Of a DNA stretch of 64,000 nt, positions 11,641 through 19,429 are shown piece by piece (position 1 is the first letter of the stretch; every line of letters starts with the position of its first letter). The position numbers and the translations under genes were made by a program. The notes under the pieces are model-generated. The model did not search any database. It worked only from the letters and a program-made list of their open reading frames with translations, and was not told the origin of the DNA. The DNA lies in NCBI GenBank assembly GCA_907163375.1, contig CAJQUW010009206.1:1-64000 (forward strand), given 5' to 3'. The DNA is from Prostheceraeus crozeri. Its lineage: Eukaryota > Platyhelminthes > Polycladida > Euryleptidae.

Positions 11641-11742
11641 TTTTTTATTTTTATTAGAAAAAATTTTATTTTTTATTTTTATTAGAAAAAATTTTATTTT
11701 TTATTTTTATTAGAAAAAATTTTATTTTTTTATTGTTAAAAA
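11641..11742. promoter_or_regulatory. Divergent intergenic repeat
   Basis: About three tandem copies of a 28-29 base unit, TTTTTATTTTTATTAGAAAA plus AAATTTTA, fill the gap between two divergent genes. It is the only divergent gene pair in the element, so the repeat probably contains promoters for both sides. This is inferred from position. Confidence 0.45.
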
Positions 11743-12630
11743 ATGATGTTACCAAATGTTGGTGGAGGTGCATATATCCCGAATAATCGTGAATTAGAAA
11801 TAGAGATAGAAAATTATATCATGAAAACTGGAGACGTTTTATCTGGTCCATTGCATCTTTCTATTCTTCCGCAACAAAATACAGAGTTAACAAATAAACA
11901 ATATGTTGATACACAAATCAATGATTTAAAGGAAAAATATATAAACGATGTTTTGGTTCCACTGATGAATGAATTAAAGTTGCTAAAACTTAATGACAAA
12001 TCATTAAACGAAAAATTATTAAAACTTGATAAAAAGGATAGAGAGCTAGAAGCAGATATAGCAAAACTTTTTAAAAAGATTTCTGAACAATCAAAAATTT
12101 TAATATTACTTTCTATAAAGTTAAAATCTGCAGTCATTAAAAATAAACATCAGATTAAAATGTTAGAAGAACAATTAGAAGATGAAATAGAAAAACTACC
12201 TGAAAGAATTAAAAAAAATTTAAAGCAGTTACAAACTACATTCCAAAAAAGTGTTGATGAATTAAGTTCTAAAATTACTCAACAAATGAAAAAGATGAAT
12301 AGAATAATAAATGAAGTAAACTCACTTAATGAAAAAGTTGATAAAATGAAAAATCTTAAAATCAATTTAGAAAATGAATTAAAGAAAAATTTACAAGAAA
12401 ACTCTAAAGAAAATAAAGAACAGTTAGATTCTCTTAAAAGACAATTAGATGTTCTTAAAATTAAGTTAAATGCTCTTAAAACGGCGTTGAAGATTAATCA
12501 GGAGAAAATGCAAGTTAATAGAAAAGAAATTAAAGTACATCACACGCTGCTTGACGCAATAGATAAAGTGCAACAGGCAATTAATAAAGTTATCTCGAAG
12601 TTGTTGTCCATTCACAAACGTAAATCTTAA
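11743..12630 (+). CDS. Fibre-like coiled-coil protein
   Basis: A 295-residue frame in the TTGTTAAAAAATG context. Residues 25-55 read MKTGDVLSGPLHLSI, then P followed by LTNKQYVDTQINDL. This is the collar pattern (G-D-L-x-G-x-L and NKxYVD) of many phage tail-fibre and needle proteins. The rest is almost continuous heptad coiled coil rich in lysine, leucine and glutamate, ending in a basic tail (HKRKS). A trimeric fibre or spike rooted in the capsid vertex fits both the motif and the place next to virion genes. No receptor-binding head is obvious. Placement on the capsid is inference. Confidence 0.6.
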   Translation: MMLPNVGGGAYIPNNRELEIEIENYIMKTGDVLSGPLHLSILPQQNTELTNKQYVDTQINDLKEKYINDVLVPLMNELKLLKLNDKSLNEKLLKLDKKDRELEADIAKLFKKISEQSKILILLSIKLKSAVIKNKHQIKMLEEQLEDEIEKLPERIKKNLKQLQTTFQKSVDELSSKITQQMKKMNRIINEVNSLNEKVDKMKNLKINLENELKKNLQENSKENKEQLDSLKRQLDVLKIKLNALKTALKINQEKMQVNRKEIKVHHTLLDAIDKVQQAINKVISKLLSIHKRKS

Positions 12631-12672
12631 CACGTAGATATTTTTCCCAAAAGTCAAATTTAATCCTAAAAA

Positions 12673-13266
12673 ATGCCTATAATTTATAAACACAATCTTA
12701 AACATTTTGCATCAAATAATAAAATTGCTCATGAACCATCTCAGAAACCTGTGTACCATTATGATAGTGTAGAAACTGTCAGAACACAAAAGTTCCTAGG
12801 CACCGCAGGTGCCGTTGAAAAAGAAGGGGCTGGCATCTTTTCTGGTATTGGAAGTATCGTTAACTTAATTAAAAATAATAAAGATTTGATTACATCTGCT
12901 GCAAAAGGAGCAGCTGCTATAGGTAGTACAGCTAGTGCAATATCAAATGCTGTTAAATCACAAAACGAATTAAAACAACTAGAAGCTATTCGCAAACTTA
13001 GGAATGATTCTGAAGAACTAAAAAATTTAAAAAAACTTTCAGATGAAACAAAAAACAAAATTGCTAACATAGCTGTGGAGGGTGAAACCTTGAGGAGCGG
13101 AGCTCCGTCTAATAGTAAACATAATGAAAATAAAAATAATGAAAAAACAGGCGTAGCCATAGAACCTACGGTTCGTTCAATTGAAGAAATAAGAGGAAAT
13201 GGCGTGAGTAGCAACCTTCGGTTTAACCAGCAAAGCTGTAGCGGAGCTGGTCTAGCAAAATTCTAA
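12673..13266 (+). CDS. Small virion-type protein with hydrophobic centre
   Basis: A 197-residue frame in the CCTAAAAAATG context. Residues 45-95 (GAVEKEGAGIFSGIGSIVNL, then SAAKGAAAIGSTASAISNAV) are alanine- and glycine-rich and amphipathic. They are followed by a charged helix. This resembles membrane-active or core proteins of adenovirus-like particles such as pVI or pX, but only in general character. The C-terminal 60 residues are largely encoded by hairpin modules at 13094-13106, 13148-13175 and 13213-13250, so that part is probably not conserved. It lies between the fibre-like and major capsid genes. Confidence 0.5.
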   Translation: MPIIYKHNLKHFASNNKIAHEPSQKPVYHYDSVETVRTQKFLGTAGAVEKEGAGIFSGIGSIVNLIKNNKDLITSAAKGAAAIGSTASAISNAVKSQNELKQLEAIRKLRNDSEELKNLKKLSDETKNKIANIAVEGETLRSGAPSNSKHNENKNNEKTGVAIEPTVRSIEEIRGNGVSSNLRFNQQSCSGAGLAKF

Positions 13267-13465
13267 AATATATTTTTTAGTAAAATTTTTTTTAGTAAAA
13301 TTTTTTTAATAAAATATTTTAGTAAAATTTTTTCTATCTGTGAGAAAAACAAAAAGTCAAATTATTTTTTATAAAAATGTCTTCGCTTATCGAAAATAAA
13401 TTTAGATTAGACGATCCTCCGTTCGTCAGTTATAATCAAAAAAGAATGACTATATAAGAATTGCT

Positions 13466-14710
13466 ATGAATCCCGGATCTTCCAGTAGAGTAAATACTGG
13501 AGGAGATTTAATTTTTGAAGTTGATAATCAGCAGAGCTATTTATATTTACCTGATTCATTTTTACACTGTGAATATTCTTTATATAGTGATGCTAATTTT
13601 ACAACACCATTACCAGATACCGATAATATTACACTAGAGAATAATTTTTTCCGAAGTTTATTTACACAAATGCGTTTAGATGTTGCAACTCAAAATATAG
13701 AAACAATAAGTGATTCTCCAGGTGTAATTGATACAATGCTTAGATTTGTAACAATTGGTGAAAATAATAAAAAGCATGAAATCGAAGGTTGGTTTCCTGA
13801 TACTAATGATGGTATAATTGTTGATGATTTAACTCACGCTGGAACAGATGCAGCAGGAATTGCGAAAGATGTAGAAAATATTGCAAAACATTTAAATAAA
13901 ACAAATAATGAAGCATATAAAGAAAGACGTGAATTTAACAAGAAAAGTAAGCAAACAGTAAATTGGTCATTGTCTCCATTATTCGGATATTTAGATTATG
14001 ATAAAATATCATATCAGTTAAAATTTAAATTAATAATTCATCGTACAGCAAATAATGAATTAATCTTTTTTGGTAAAACTGGAAAAAAAGCATATTTAAA
14101 AATTGATAGACTTGAATGGTGGATTAAGCATATTACTCCTAGTTTAGAGGTTGAAACAGCTATTGCAAAAAGATTAAATACTAACAAACCAATTCCAGTT
14201 AATTTTCTAAAGCGTACTGCTAGTTCAGTAACTTTTTCAGAGCAAAGATTTAACTGGCATTTTACTAGAACTGCGAATACTCCAAGATATTTATTACTAA
14301 CATTTCAAAGAAATAATTCTCCAAGTTTTGATAAGAACAATAATATTTTTCATATTAATACAATTCGAAGTTTACAAGTTTCATTAAATCAAACTCGATA
14401 TCCAATTGATCCATTAAGATTCGATGATACCAATAATCAATTTATGGAAGGATATGATTCTTATAGAAATCTTTGTATAGAATTTGGAGTTGAACCACAA
14501 TTAACTCCTGGAGATTGGAGACATTTATATCCAATTTTCTGTTTCGATTTAAGTGCACAATCTGAAGATATTATTAAAAATGGTTGTGATGTAACAATTA
14601 ATATTGAAAAGAAAGATTCCACAACTTCATTGATGGCTTATGGTTTATTGCTAGAAGATGCAAAATATTCTATTGAAATTCTTAATGGAAAGATGGTTAG
14701 GATAGGTTAA
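13466..14710 (+). CDS. Polinton major capsid protein
   Basis: The predicted double jelly-roll, hexon-like shell protein. The open frame is 414 residues; the exact 5' limit of the gene is uncertain. Signs of the family are SSSRVNTGGDLIFEVDNQQS with LYLPDSFLHCEYSLY near the N-terminus, LEWWIKHITPSLEVE in the middle, FNWHFTRTANTPRYLLLTFQ, and YPIFCFDLSAQSEDI near the C-terminus with a final GLLLEDAKYSIEI strand. Its place among virion genes supports the call. As part of a broken element it is treated as a fossil. Confidence 0.88.
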   Translation: MNPGSSSRVNTGGDLIFEVDNQQSYLYLPDSFLHCEYSLYSDANFTTPLPDTDNITLENNFFRSLFTQMRLDVATQNIETISDSPGVIDTMLRFVTIGENNKKHEIEGWFPDTNDGIIVDDLTHAGTDAAGIAKDVENIAKHLNKTNNEAYKERREFNKKSKQTVNWSLSPLFGYLDYDKISYQLKFKLIIHRTANNELIFFGKTGKKAYLKIDRLEWWIKHITPSLEVETAIAKRLNTNKPIPVNFLKRTASSVTFSEQRFNWHFTRTANTPRYLLLTFQRNNSPSFDKNNNIFHINTIRSLQVSLNQTRYPIDPLRFDDTNNQFMEGYDSYRNLCIEFGVEPQLTPGDWRHLYPIFCFDLSAQSEDIIKNGCDVTINIEKKDSTTSLMAYGLLLEDAKYSIEILNGKMVRIG

Positions 14711-14847
14711 TTAAAATTTTTTTCATAACTAGAATAGATTAAAATTTTTGTTAACTTAAAAATTCTTAACTAAAAATTTTTCATAACTAGAATAGATTTA
14801 AATTTTTTGATAACTTTAAATTCTTAACTTAAAATTTTTTATTAAAA
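14711..14847. repeat. Two-copy intergenic repeat
   Basis: Two near-identical units of about 60 bases containing CATAACTAGAATAGATT and TTAACTTAAAAATTCTTAAC separate the capsid gene from the next gene. They are extremely AT-rich and end in the ATTAAAAATG start context. Promoter or terminator function is possible but unproven. Confidence 0.4.
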
Positions 14848-15333
14848 ATGTCGCAAGCGAAAAGTAATATTAATAATAAAACTGTTGAATTAAAATTACG
14901 TAATATTGTTGACAAAAATACCCCTAAAACTATTACGATTAATAAAAAAAAGTATTATATAAGTAAACCAATGATAGAGAATATTCAATTACAAGAAGAA
15001 AAGAATGGCGGGATTCTCCCATTAATTCCACTAATAATAGGTGGCATAGCAGCTGCAGGAAGTGTTGCAGGTGGGACAGCTGGTATTGTCCAAGCAGTAA
15101 ATAAAAATAAATCAGAGAAGGCAGCATTAGAAGAACAAAAACGTCATAATAGGGAGTTAGAGAAAGTTGCTAGGGGAGAAGGAATAGTAGATAATTTTAT
15201 CAGTAAATTAAAATTAGTTGATGAAGGAAAACGAGTTCTTAAAAATATTCTCCACAATGTTGATGATTTAATTGAAATTAAAGAAACTAAAGATGGTTCT
15301 GGAATATATCTAAGTCCTAGTATGATAAGGTAA
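14848..15333 (+). CDS. Glycine-rich virion core-like protein
   Basis: A 161-residue frame in the ATTAAAAATG context. A basic N-terminal half is followed at residues 53-78 by NGGILPLIPLIIGGIAAAGS plus VAGGTAGI, then a charged helix. A hydrophobic glycine/alanine block preceded by LPL-P-L is typical of the small pX/mu-like core proteins seen in adenovirus-like elements and Polintons. DNA condensation or membrane activity would be the expected role. Its neighbours are the capsid gene upstream and the lipase-integrase gene downstream. Confidence 0.6.
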   Translation: MSQAKSNINNKTVELKLRNIVDKNTPKTITINKKKYYISKPMIENIQLQEEKNGGILPLIPLIIGGIAAAGSVAGGTAGIVQAVNKNKSEKAALEEQKRHNRELEKVARGEGIVDNFISKLKLVDEGKRVLKNILHNVDDLIEIKETKDGSGIYLSPSMIR

Positions 15334-15386
15334 TAACCTCAGAACCTTTGGTTCTTTTCGGTAAAACTTTTATTTTATCTTTTAAA

Positions 15387-16790
15387 ATGAATACTAAAAA
15401 TTCCGAAAATTTAATTAAATTAAAAATTTCTAATTTAGATTTATTAAATTATCTATTAAACAAAAATAAAAACTCAAACTGTCAGCATATTGGAGGTGAC
15501 AAGAACAAAGTTCCACACCACTTCGGTGGTGATATACAAAAAACATTAGAAAACCTTCCTGGATTTATTTGGAGTAAATATTCGAAAGAAAAACATCTTC
15601 CTGGTCATTCATATACTGGGCCAGGAACTCGATTAGATATAAGACTAGATGAGAATAATAATCCGAAACCAGGTGAAGAACCAATAAATAGAGTAGATGC
15701 CGCCGCTTACAGGCATGATTTAGCTTATCGAAATCATGATCTAAGTTCTCGTCATGCAGCTGATAAGAAGATGATTCAAGAATTAGATAGTATTCAGAAT
15801 CCTACATTTAGAGAAAAAATTGAAAGAATGTTTGTTAAGAAAGCTTTACAAGCTAAAATATTATTCGGTCAGGGTTTAAATGAAACGACAGCAAAGCTGT
15901 CTGAGAGCAACGCTCGAACTAATAACTCTGAGAGCAACGCTCGAACTAATAACTCTGAGAGCAACGCTCGAACTAATAACTCTGAGAGCAACGCTCGAAC
16001 CTACGCATCTGAAATTCATAAAGAATACAGAAGGCCTAAATATTTATTGAAAGTAAAAGTATTTAATAAAGATGATATTTGGAGTGCTGATCTTATTCAT
16101 ATGCCGAATGAAAGGGACTACAAATACACATTGACCGTTATAGATTTATATACACGATACGCTTGGGTAAAACCTTTAAAAAATAAAACTGGTCTATCAG
16201 TTAAATATGCGTTTGAAGAAATCTTTAAAGAAAGTAATAGAAAGCCAAAAAAATTGTTTGTTGATAAAGGATCGGAATTTTATAACAGAAACGTTCAGCC
16301 ACTATTTGAAATTGTTTATTCAACTGAAAACGCTGGGAAGGCCGTAGTGATAGAAAGATTTAATCGGACGTTAAAAAATAAAATTTTCAAGAAATTTACT
16401 CAGCAAGGAAATCAGAAATGGTTAAAAATATTACCAGGAATTGTAGAGCAGTACAATAATAAAGTTCATTCAGGTATTGAAGAAACCCCAAAGAATGCTT
16501 CTGATGACCCTGATTTGATACGAAAGAAAATATTCGAGAATAATAATTTGAATGAGAGTAATCCGAATTTGCAGAAACTTAAGCCGAAATTTAAAATTGG
16601 AGATAGAGTTAGAATATTTAAATATAAGAACAAATTTGAAAAAGGCTTTGTTGGCTATTGGACTAAAGAAATATTTGAAGTTTGCAAAATAAATCAAAGT
16701 TATCCGATTACTTATGAAATTAAAGATTTAGATAATGAGGATATCAGAGGCCGTTTTTATCAAAATGAATTACAGAAAACAGAGCTTTAA
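15387..16790 (+). CDS. Phospholipase A2-integrase fusion protein
   Basis: One open frame of 467 residues from the ATG at 15387 (CTTTAAAATG context). Residues about 60-130 match the parvovirus VP1-type phospholipase A2: the calcium loop YTGPGT, then NRVDAAAYRHDLAYR with the catalytic His-Asp pair, then AADKKMIQELD. Four direct copies of SESNART(NN), encoded by 27-base repeats at 15904-15995, form a linker. The second half is a retroviral-type integrase core: D in WSADLIHMP, D in FVDKGSEFY and E in VVIERFNRTLK. It is followed by an SH3/chromo-like end (FKIGDRVRIFKYKNKFEKGF). The N-terminal zinc-binding part usual in Polinton integrases is not seen; the lipase occupies that end. Confidence 0.85.
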   Translation: MNTKNSENLIKLKISNLDLLNYLLNKNKNSNCQHIGGDKNKVPHHFGGDIQKTLENLPGFIWSKYSKEKHLPGHSYTGPGTRLDIRLDENNNPKPGEEPINRVDAAAYRHDLAYRNHDLSSRHAADKKMIQELDSIQNPTFREKIERMFVKKALQAKILFGQGLNETTAKLSESNARTNNSESNARTNNSESNARTNNSESNARTYASEIHKEYRRPKYLLKVKVFNKDDIWSADLIHMPNERDYKYTLTVIDLYTRYAWVKPLKNKTGLSVKYAFEEIFKESNRKPKKLFVDKGSEFYNRNVQPLFEIVYSTENAGKAVVIERFNRTLKNKIFKKFTQQGNQKWLKILPGIVEQYNNKVHSGIEETPKNASDDPDLIRKKIFENNNLNESNPNLQKLKPKFKIGDRVRIFKYKNKFEKGFVGYWTKEIFEVCKINQSYPITYEIKDLDNEDIRGRFYQNELQKTEL

Positions 16791-16824
16791 CCTTTAGGTG
16801 GCGCTTTAGCTAGCTTCGCTTGAG

Positions 16825-17313
16825 TTATAGATTGTTTAACTCTAACATAATATCTAGAAATGGTACTCCTTTTTGTAATTTGTACAAAACGTATAAACAT
16901 AATTGTCCACAATAAGTAGTGCCTGGTGTTTGAATTTGAAACGTATTGTATGTTCCCGTTCCAAGTAATTCTTTTACTTCATTTGTAGGGGGCAAACCGT
17001 ATGAATCGAACCAATAGTTCTCAGCCTCCGGGCGATCAAAATAATAGTTTTGCTGATGATTTTTAACGCCTGCTGACCAATGTACGCCGTTTTGGTCTGA
17101 AGTGTGAAGATTCGTTATGAAATTTACAGTTATTGATGGAACTTTATTCCGGGAACTGAAGGTTCCTGTTGGCCTATTTTTTAGGAATTGTAATTCATCC
17201 CTCATCAATATGTGAAAATTCTTTATTCCTAATCGATTAGCAATCTTATTTAAATCGAAATTCGTTGTTGTCTGTGTTCCATATAATTTCAAAAACTCAT
17301 TTATGTTGCTCAT
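16825..17313 (-). CDS. Adenain-like cysteine protease
   Basis: The predicted maturation protease of the particle, 162 residues, slightly shorter than adenovirus protease. The catalytic histidine is in GVHWSAGV, the acidic partner in YWFDSYGLPPTNEV, and the catalytic cysteine in TTYCGQLCLYVLYKL, in the family's order and spacing. The start at 17313 has an A-rich leader on the minus strand. It converges with the integrase gene and stands apart from the other virion genes, as is common in Polintons. Confidence 0.88.
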   Translation of the reverse strand: MSNINEFLKLYGTQTTTNFDLNKIANRLGIKNFHILMRDELQFLKNRPTGTFSSRNKVPSITVNFITNLHTSDQNGVHWSAGVKNHQQNYYFDRPEAENYWFDSYGLPPTNEVKELLGTGTYNTFQIQTPGTTYCGQLCLYVLYKLQKGVPFLDIMLELNNL

Positions 17314-17353
17314 TTTATAATAAAAAAATTTCTTAAGGGACCCCTAGAAGACA

Positions 17354-17518
17354 GGGGGGGTATTGATTTAAAACTGTTCTCTAATGATGTCTTTCCTTAC
17401 TACTTAGTCAGAAGGGGGTATTGATTTAAAACATTTTTATAATGATGACTTTCCTTACTACTTGGGGGGGGGTATTGATTTAAAACTGGTCTCTAATGAT
17501 GTCTTTCTTTACTACTTA
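17354..17518. repeat. Tandem repeat of about 52 bases, three units
   Basis: Three units at 17354, 17414 and 17464 each begin with a guanine run followed by TATTGATTTAAAACTGKTCT and continue with AATGATGTCTTTCCTTACTAC. The guanine runs (five to eight) stand out in this AT-rich DNA. It lies upstream of the protease gene. Confidence 0.75.
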
Positions 17519-17869
17519 TTCGATTTTGAAATTATTTAATTTAATCTAAATTTAAACGTTACATTGTTGCATTGTGTTAGTGTTTAACTACATAGAGTTG
17601 GTGTTTCGCTCATCTTTTAACAATAGTAATTCATTACTCATCAATATGTGAAAATTCTTTACTCCCAATTGCTAAGCAATCTCATTTAAATCGAAATTTA
17701 ATGTGGTTTTGTTTGCTGTATATTTTTAGAATGTCTCTAATGTTTCTCATTTTTATAAAAGATACAATGTTTCTATTATATTCCCGTAAATGAGAAATTA
17801 AAAACAACACATGGATATTTCAATATGTATATTTACAAAAATGCAACCACACAAGTCTACAAATATTGA
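17519..17869. other. Non-coding gap with a protease-gene echo
   Basis: Mostly featureless AT-rich sequence. Bases about 17620-17760 repeat, with divergence, the DNA coding for the start of the protease (AATAGTAATTCATTACTCAT and the ATTCTTTACTCCCAATTGC stretch). It therefore looks like a decayed partial duplication of 17190-17320. Confidence 0.5.
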
Positions 17870-18185
17870 TGTCCACACCGTGGACAAGGAATTTTCGTTC
17901 TCCAGTAAAAGAAAATAAAATCAGCTACTACTATTCAACTTCCTTAAAACAATCGGTTATTAACTATAATATTACAAATTGCATTAACAAAATGTCCACA
18001 CCGTGGACAAGGAATTTTCGTTCTCCAGTAAAAGAAAATAAAATCAGCTACTACTATTCAACTTCCTTAAAACAATCGGTTATTAACTATAATATTACAA
18101 ATTGCATTAACAAAATGTCCACACCGTGGACAAGGAATTTTCGTTCTCCAGTAAAATAAAATAAAATCAGCTACTACTACTTTTA
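17870..18185. repeat. 123-base tandem repeat, 2.6 units
   Basis: Units start at 17870, 17993 and 18116 and are almost identical. Each starts with the palindrome TGTCCACACCGTGGACA and then CAAGGAATTTTCGTTCTCC. The open frame running through it is just the repeat read in a multiple-of-three unit and is not likely a gene. Confidence 0.85.
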
Positions 18186-18192
18186 AGTTCTT

Positions 18193-18867
18193 TTAAGCTT
18201 CTTTCCAAAAGCTTTCATATTTCCGAAGACAATCTTCTAACAATGATAAATTCGATTTCAAAAAACGTAAGGGTACATTTAGTCTACAAATCTTTGGAGA
18301 AATAGATGCCATCTTACCTAATTTAATTGCAAATGCAATTTCAGTCCTTGAATAAGAAATGTTATTAGTTTGCAATAAATGTTGAAAGTATGCATTATCC
18401 TTTTCACACAGTTCCAGTAAATAATTCGCGTGTTTTCCCAGGTAGATTTTCATCATTATGTTAATAACGTTATTTTTCTTCTCCATCACATAAAGAGTAT
18501 TTAAATTTGCAATGGCTTCAGCAGTATCTCCTGAAGGCTCAACAAAGTCTTCTAAGGAATCCACAAATTCATATCGGGTAGATAAAGACGTCGATAATTG
18601 ATGATGAAGGTCGTCAATCTTTCCGTCCCTTTCTCTTTCTTTCTTTTCTTTCACGAGTAAGCGTTTTGCTTTTCTTCTCCGTTTTCTTTCCTTATCAAAA
18701 AATGTAGGGTCAAAAATAATCGGAAATTTCTCCATTTGTTCAATGATGAAAGTGTTATATTCTTCCTTCTTATCATTGGAAATATATCGTTTTGAAATTT
18801 CTGTAAATAACTCCGGAAACGTAGCAATAATGTTTGACTGCTCTTCGATAACTTCTTGTGTTGACAT
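18193..18867 (-). CDS. Helical accessory protein of the Polinton, unknown
   Basis: A 224-residue open frame inside the right terminal repeat. The first third contains a strongly basic segment (DKERKRRRKAKRLLVKEKKE) that could bind nucleic acid or act as a nuclear signal. The last 60 residues, NISYSRTEIAFAIKLGKMAS then CRLNVPLRFLKSNLSLLEDC, are compact and helical and look like a conserved domain. Base composition is less AT-rich than the other genes, which suggests a separate origin as cargo. I recall similar C-terminal segments in invertebrate element-linked proteins but cannot name the family. Confidence 0.55.
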   Translation of the reverse strand: MSTQEVIEEQSNIIATFPELFTEISKRYISNDKKEEYNTFIIEQMEKFPIIFDPTFFDKERKRRRKAKRLLVKEKKERERDGKIDDLHHQLSTSLSTRYEFVDSLEDFVEPSGDTAEAIANLNTLYVMEKKNNVINIMMKIYLGKHANYLLELCEKDNAYFQHLLQTNNISYSRTEIAFAIKLGKMASISPKICRLNVPLRFLKSNLSLLEDCLRKYESFWKEA

Positions 18868-19189
18868 GACTGATCACAGCGCAGCACACGATACAATGAC
18901 AGACGAGAGAGATAAATGAAAACAGTACAGCTGGCAGATATCTTAACGTCATACGGGTGTGCTGACGCACGCCTAACGTACAATTAAAATGTCATTGTTT
19001 CACAGAGTAGTAGCAGCTGTTTGTTCTTTCATACATTGTTTCCTTTCAAATGTTTGAGTTGGAGGACACAGCTCCTTACACTGAAATGCATTTTATTCTT
19101 AAATGCGGGAAGCAGATGTTCTCTACAATTGAGTGTTTATCTGAGTGCAAATTGTAAGAACGCCAGGAGCGGTCATGATTTGAGCAAGA
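18868..19189. other. Right intergenic region of the Polinton
   Basis: No gene seen. More GC-rich than the rest of the element. It holds the likely promoter of the minus-strand accessory gene. Confidence 0.3.
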
Positions 19190-19420
19190 AAATGATCATA
19201 ATCACAAATTTGAGATTCTTACCTTTTATGATTTTCGGTGTCCTAGAACGGTCATGATTTGAGCAATGAAAATCGAACCGAAGGTTCTAGGGCTTCGCCC
19301 GATTGTAATTCTCAAATTTTGAGATTTTGAAAAATTTGAAAAATTGGGTATTTTTAAAAACGCCCAAATCGGAGCGAAGCTCCTCTGGCTTTAGCCGATT
19401 TATGAATTTAGGTCTTCATA
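19190..19420. repeat. Right terminal repeat of the Polinton
   Basis: Reverse complement of the left repeat over about 230 bases. It includes the mini-hairpin modules at 19274-19301 and 19370-19397 and the reverse of the ACCGTTCYAGGACACC motif at 19237-19252. The match stops near 19420, where a coding fragment on the minus strand begins. The outer iterations of the left end are absent. Confidence 0.85.
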
Positions 19421-19429
19421 AGTCTTCAT

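Larger units (their letters stand above)
1552..19397. repeat. Dispersed GC-rich mini-hairpin modules
   Basis: Short palindromes with three-base loops, such as GGGCGAAGCCC, GGAGCGAAGCTCC, GAACCTTCGGTTC, GACATCTCTGATGTC and GACGGCAGAGCCGTC, occur singly or joined in pairs of about 28 bases. Copies lie in the terminal repeats (1552-1579, 1648-1675, 1763-1790, 19274-19301, 19370-19397). They also lie within or next to genes at 3591-3623, 3628-3660, 7728-7750, 8097-8122, 8153-8180, 8659-8686, 9720-9747, 9852-9883, 10893-10920, 13094-13106, 13148-13175, 13213-13250, 15341-15355 and 15889-15995. The 8659-8686 copy is identical to the terminal-repeat module. They contrast strongly with the AT-rich surroundings. 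Confidence 0.85.
1225..19420. mobile_element. Polinton/Maverick element, broken fossil
   Basis: An 18 kb AT-rich block bounded by inverted terminal repeats and carrying the diagnostic Polinton genes: packaging ATPase, penton, major capsid, adenain-like protease, protein-primed type family B polymerase and retroviral-type integrase. Accessory genes include a membrane protein, a fibre-like coiled coil and glycine-rich hydrophobic virion-type proteins. Genes are in blocks: plus strand 1917-5395, minus strand 5478-11640, plus strand 11743-16790, minus strand 16825-18867. The left limit is uncertain by some tens of bases, and the right end seems shorter than the left. A six-base target duplication typical of the family could not be fixed. 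About four breaks are present, mainly in the polymerase region. Most frames are open, suggesting a fairly recent insertion. Confidence 0.93.

Noticed and set aside
11814-12137. Minus-strand frame opposite the fibre-like gene
   Set aside because: A shadow of a biased coiled-coil gene; its serine- and phenylalanine-rich translation is the expected reverse of lysine- and glutamate-rich coding.
12759-13214. A 151-codon minus-strand frame with hydrophobic stretches
   Set aside because: It overlaps the small virion-type gene, which has the better start context; the hydrophobicity reflects the reverse of alanine- and lysine-rich codons.
17866-18159. A 97-codon open frame with three similar protein repeats
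   Set aside because: It is only the 123-base tandem array read in one frame; no start context or conserved domain is seen.
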